Position numbers and translations under genes: made by a program
The notes under the pieces: model-generated
Seen by the model: only the letters and a program-made list of their open reading frames with translations
Database searches by the model: none
What the model was told of the DNA's origin: nothing
In this document: positions 60,987-64,000 of the stretch, one piece after another
How the letters are laid out: every line of letters begins with the position of its first letter
How positions within the stretch are numbered: the stretch's first letter is position 1
Assembly: GCA_044371005.1 (NCBI GenBank)
Contig: JBILUL010000004.1
Location: forward strand, 1 to 64,000
Origin: UBA2402 sp044371005
Lineage (GTDB): Bacteria; Planctomycetota; Phycisphaerae; Phycisphaerales; UBA1924
Direction of reading: 5' to 3'
Length of the DNA stretch: 64,000 nucleotides

Positions 60987-62545
60987 TTGGAGTGTTCCTT
61001 TTCCGGCTTGGAGGCATCGTCCTTGTCGTGGTCGGGGGCTTTGTCGCCGGATTCTTCGTGGTGTCCGCTCTCTTCGTGCTTGTCGAATCGCTGCATGGGC
61101 CCCTGAAGGTTGTACATGCGTTCGGCGACGGTCTTGCCCGAATCGTCAACCACGCTGATCGTGATTGGCATGGAGCCGTTGACGAAGGAGGCGATGTCGG
61201 CTTCGACCACGGTGTTGATGAGACGGGCTTCGCCGCTGGTGAGGACGAAGTTCGCGGTTTCGGCGGGGAACAGCAGATGGCCTGCAGTGCCTTCGCGGCG
61301 TGGCGAGGCGACCAGGTGGTAGCTGCCCTGGGTCTCGCGGCGGTTGATGACCTTGATGCTGACGGCGTTGGTGATGACGCCGCTGGGGAGCTGCGAGAAG
61401 GGGGCGCCGCGGCCGCGTGCAACGGAAACGCTCAGTGGGCCGCGGAACGCCAGGACGCTGATGCCAAGGGTGAGCAGAATCGTGACGATGGTGGGATAGA
61501 CGATGAGGCGAGGGCGGAGCTTGAAGGCACCCTTGGCAACATCGCCGGCCAGTTCGGCCTGCGAGGCGTAGCGGATCAGGCCGGTGGCGCGTCCGAGCTT
61601 GGTCATCACCGAGTCGCACGCATCGATGCACTGGGTGCAGTGCAGGCACTCCATCTGGAGTCCGTTGCGGATGTCGATGCCGGTGGGGCAGGTGACGACG
61701 CACCAGTTGCAGTCGACGCAATCGCCGCGGCGGGTATCCTGGATGACATTGAGGGCGACATCGCCAACGGGCTTTCCCTTGCCGCGTGGCTCGCCCCGGT
61801 TCCTGTCATACGCGACGATCCAGGAGAATCGGTCGAGCAGCACGGACTGGAAGCGGCCGTAGGGGCAGGCCACCATGCAGATCTGTTCGCGGAAGAAGGC
61901 AAAGTCGATCATCATCGCGATGACGACAAAGAGCATGATGAAGAAGGGCGTCGGGTGTTCAAACGGGGACTGGGTGACCCAGACGCGCAGCTTGTCGACT
62001 CCGACGAAGTAGGCAAGGAAGGTGTGCGAGAGGAAGCAGGAGATGAGCAGGTACGTGACGTACTTGAGGAGCTTCGCGATCGGGGAGCCGACGAAGGAGC
62101 CTTTGTTGGCTCGGCCGGGAGTGCCTTCAAAGAACCGCTGGATCGGGCGGTAGACGAACTCCATGTAGACGGTCTGGGGGCATGCCCATCCGCACCAGAC
62201 GCGGCCGAAGATCGCCGTGATGAAGAAGATCGAGAGGAAGGTGCAGACCAGGAAGAGGGCCAGCAGCAGTGTGTCGTTGGGGAGCAGGGTCAGCCCGAAG
62301 AAGGTGAATCGGCGGGTGACCAGATCGAGCAGGATGGCCGGCTTGTCATTGATCGTGACATGCGGCAGCATCGTGAAGAGTGCGATGAGGCCGATGGCGG
62401 TGGCGCGGCGGCGGGTCAGGAACTTGCCCGAGCTTGGCCGTGGATTGATCCAGTGGCGGCTGCCGTCTTCGTTGAGAGTCGGAAGAACCATCCCGGTGGT
62501 GAAGTCGAGGGGGTTCGCGGCGGGCTTGTCCTGGGGAGCAGCCAT
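60983..62545 (-). CDS. ccoG: CcoG (FixG) ferredoxin-like cbb3 oxidase accessory protein
   Basis: The ATG at 62545 gives 520 residues; a GTG at 62575 is the alternative. About six membrane segments surround the motif GRVWCGWACPQTVYMEF. Two [4Fe-4S] clusters are predicted from CVDCNWCVVTCP and CLHCTQCIDAC. A C-terminal Ig-like domain follows. CcoG reduces copper for the oxidase. The C-terminal 40 residues are unusually rich in His, Asp, Glu and Lys (HEESGHHEESGDK), which may bind metal. Confidence 0.95.
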   Translation of the reverse strand: MAAPQDKPAANPLDFTTGMVLPTLNEDGSRHWINPRPSSGKFLTRRRATAIGLIALFTMLPHVTINDKPAILLDLVTRRFTFFGLTLLPNDTLLLALFLVCTFLSIFFITAIFGRVWCGWACPQTVYMEFVYRPIQRFFEGTPGRANKGSFVGSPIAKLLKYVTYLLISCFLSHTFLAYFVGVDKLRVWVTQSPFEHPTPFFIMLFVVIAMMIDFAFFREQICMVACPYGRFQSVLLDRFSWIVAYDRNRGEPRGKGKPVGDVALNVIQDTRRGDCVDCNWCVVTCPTGIDIRNGLQMECLHCTQCIDACDSVMTKLGRATGLIRYASQAELAGDVAKGAFKLRPRLIVYPTIVTILLTLGISVLAFRGPLSVSVARGRGAPFSQLPSGVITNAVSIKVINRRETQGSYHLVASPRREGTAGHLLFPAETANFVLTSGEARLINTVVEADIASFVNGSMPITISVVDDSGKTVAERMYNLQGPMQRFDKHEESGHHEESGDKAPDHDKDDASKPEKEHSK

Positions 62546-62706
62546 ATGGGCTTTCGGGTGGTTGGTGAACAGCACGGTCGTGCCGCGAATTCAAACATAT
62601 GCCGCGGCGTGATCCTTCATGAACGTGCCCGACCGATCGTCATCCACATCGGAGCGGATGCCGGCAGTCAGGCCCCGCAAGGGGCATCGGGGTCTCTGAC
62701 GCGGTG

Positions 62707-63288
62707 TCAGTTGGTTCCGGCGGTGGGCCAGGGCGCGATGATCTCGCCTTCCTGCCCGCGGCCGGGTTTGTTGGTTCCACGCATGGTGGCGATGTAGGCG
62801 GACAGAAGGATTCGCTCGTTCTCGTTGAAGGTCGTGCGCCATGCGGGCATCGCACCGTTGGCGGCGCCGCTGGTGATGACCGTGTAGATGTCAGTCATCT
62901 TCTTGAGGTTCTTGTAGTGGTTGTCGGTGAGATTGACACCGTTGATGCCGCCGCCTTCCTTGCCGTGACACTGGGCGCACGTGGATTCGAACATGCCCTG
63001 TGCGATGGACATCATGTCGCCCATTCCCTGCAGCTTGAGCAAGGTGGCATCGTCGTTCTTGAGATCGCCGAGCTTGCCGAAGACTCGCTTGTACTCAGCG
63101 ACCTGATGCTTGGCGAGGATGTCGTGCTCGGAGGAGGCGAGCGGGCTGAACTGGTAGAACATGAAGTAGAACCAGGAGAAGACGACGGTGGCGAGGAAGA
63201 TGAAGTGCCACCAACCCGGGGTCGGGTTGTCGTATTCGCGGATTCCGTCAAACTCGTGATCGGTCATCGGGTTGGTGATCTGGCTCAT
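62707..63288 (-). CDS. ccoP: Cbb3-type oxidase subunit III (CcoP), short mono-haem form
   Basis: The ATG at 63288 has AGGAG 9 bases upstream; the product is 193 residues. DGIREYDNPTPGWWHFIFLA is the typical CcoP N-terminus with one membrane segment (26-46). Only one haem c motif is seen, CAQCH (Cys104, Cys107, His108), with its likely methionine ligand in GAMPAW. Most CcoP proteins are about 290 residues and carry two haems, so the second cytochrome domain is absent here. The start overlaps the ccoQ stop. Confidence 0.9.
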   Translation of the reverse strand: MSQITNPMTDHEFDGIREYDNPTPGWWHFIFLATVVFSWFYFMFYQFSPLASSEHDILAKHQVAEYKRVFGKLGDLKNDDATLLKLQGMGDMMSIAQGMFESTCAQCHGKEGGGINGVNLTDNHYKNLKKMTDIYTVITSGAANGAMPAWRTTFNENERILLSAYIATMRGTNKPGRGQEGEIIAPWPTAGTN

Positions 63289-63506
63289 GAGAGCGTCTCC
63301 TGCAACCGGGTGGTCGTTGATTCGTGAACTTCGCCGCGGAGTGGGGCCTCATCCAGAGGCATTCCGCCGGCGCCTTCGTACTGCTCCCGGGTGCCCTTGG
63401 TGAAGAGGCGGACCGAGACTGCGACGAAGACACCGATGAAGATGAGCAGTGCTGCCTGCGGGTAGGTCGAGATATTGAGCGAGCCGATGATGTCACTGAA
63501 ACGCAT
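63285..63506 (-). CDS. ccoQ: Cbb3-type oxidase subunit CcoQ-like
   Basis: The 73-residue protein has one membrane segment (about 18-36, AALLIFIGVFVAVSVRLF) and a short polar tail (KGTREQYEGAGGMPLDEAPL), as in CcoQ/FixQ. It lies between ccoO and ccoP, the usual site, overlapping ccoP by 4 bases. Confidence 0.85.
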   Translation of the reverse strand: MRFSDIIGSLNISTYPQAALLIFIGVFVAVSVRLFTKGTREQYEGAGGMPLDEAPLRGEVHESTTTRLQETLS

Positions 63507-63520
63507 GGCGACTCCTTTGT

Positions 63521-64000
63521 TCAGCGGCTCGACGCGGGTTGCTTGGGGGCTTCGGCGGTGGGGGCCGCAGCCGCGGAAGGCTCCGCCGCGGGTGCGGCGG
63601 GGACCACCTTGCTGATATCGGTTCCCAGACGCTGCAGATACGCCACGAGTGCGAGAACCTGCTTGTTCTCGACGCGGTAGGCCTCGCGCTCCTGAGCGGA
63701 GAGGCCGGTTCCTTTGCCATCTCCCGGGAAGTAGAACTCGATGCCGCCCTGCTTGATCAGGTCCTGCGCGATGGTCTTGGCCTGAGCCCTGGCCAGTTCG
63801 CCGGCATTCTTGTTCTTCACGATCTCGCCGTAGGGAACGCCCAGCATCGCCATGCCGTCAACGCGACTCTGGATCGCGTCGAAATCAAGATCGCGGCGGG
63901 CCAGGTGCGAGTATCCGGGCATGATCGACTGCGCGATCAACGCGCGGGGGTCGATCAGGTGGCGAACATGCCAGTCATGGCTCTGGCGACCGCCTTCGCG
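63521..64000 (-). CDS. ccoO: Cbb3-type oxidase subunit II (CcoO), C-terminal part
   Basis: The gene runs beyond the window end, so the N-terminal membrane anchor and the haem motif are outside. The visible part starts with SHDWHVRHLIDPRALIAQS and IMPGYSHLARRDLDF, typical of the region after the haem site of CcoO/FixO, with the Met ligand region. YLQRLGTDIS is the conserved end. A Pro/Ala-rich 25-residue tail follows. A fusion to CcoN upstream cannot be judged. Confidence 0.9.
   Translation of the reverse strand, partial: REGGRQSHDWHVRHLIDPRALIAQSIMPGYSHLARRDLDFDAIQSRVDGMAMLGVPYGEIVKNKNAGELARAQAKTIAQDLIKQGGIEFYFPGDGKGTGLSAQEREAYRVENKQVLALVAYLQRLGTDISKVVPAAPAAEPSAAAAPTAEAPKQPASSR

Noticed and set aside
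60992..62797. 601-residue open frame on the plus strand
   Set aside because: Antisense of ccoG and the gap before it; very Asp/Glu/Gly-rich, no domain.

Overview
The window looks like a chromosomal segment of a high-GC, Gram-negative planctomycete, most likely of the class Phycisphaerae. Two secreted proteins end in the paired dockerin-like motif with a terminal Gly-Gly-Cys that is typical of that lineage. There are several prepilin-type proteins, one close to the planctomycete H-X9-DG class, and a thrombospondin-like Asp/Asn-rich linker. GspE-like, lipoprotein and GmhA genes imply an outer membrane. Genes are dense, often joined by ATGA or GTGA overlaps, and GTG or TTG starts are fairly common. 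No rRNA, tRNA, insertion sequence, prophage or CRISPR array was seen.

Layout. 1-2646 (-): 5' part of a secreted GH57-like amylase with a starch-binding module, cut by the window edge. 2841-3215: a receiver-like protein. 3335-6071 (-): ECF sigma factor, RskA-type anti-sigma factor and a two-domain fasciclin protein. 6433-11646: a prepilin-like protein, a 944-residue secreted dockerin-tagged protein, a stand-alone LigD-phosphoesterase-like protein and a small Cse60-like protein. 11802-16011: asparagine synthase, an RRM RNA-binding protein and MurJ. 16031-24236 (-): hybrid histidine kinase, OPT transporter, GmhA, an unknown secreted protein and DeoC. 24317-37144 (+): PutA, class III FBPase, TyrRS, a glutamine amidotransferase, an HhH-GPD glycosylase, a TolB-like propeller, two uncharacterised proteins and a dockerin-tagged sugar dehydrogenase. 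37146-46813: DinG-like helicase, RidA, YceH, an MBL-fold hydrolase, a TPR lipoprotein, a TlpA-like thioredoxin, an M48 lipoprotein, MenG/UbiE and a degenerate B12-binding-type protein.

47036-57110 (+) is a compact secretion or pilus locus. It has PilZ, a GspE/PilB ATPase, a GspF/PilC platform, four prepilin-like proteins, a PilX-like protein, an exported beta-helix protein, a PilM-PilN fusion, PilO and a GspC/PilP-like protein. No secretin or prepilin peptidase lies in the window. This chimera of type II secretion and type IV pilus parts, with a likely cargo embedded in it, is the best candidate here for a little-described system.

57130-64000 (-) is a cbb3 oxidase cluster, read ccoO-ccoQ-ccoP-ccoG-fixH-SafE-ccoI-ccoS. 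It holds a short CcoP with a single haem site and a 45-residue CcoS. Together these indicate a microaerobic-capable respirer with active copper delivery to its terminal oxidase.

Non-coding signals include intrinsic terminators, one of them inside the 3' coding end of a convergent gene, and several inverted repeats upstream of genes. There is also a very strong G-quadruplex motif at the 5' end of the DinG-like helicase gene. Functional assignments rest on motif recognition by eye; no database search was run.
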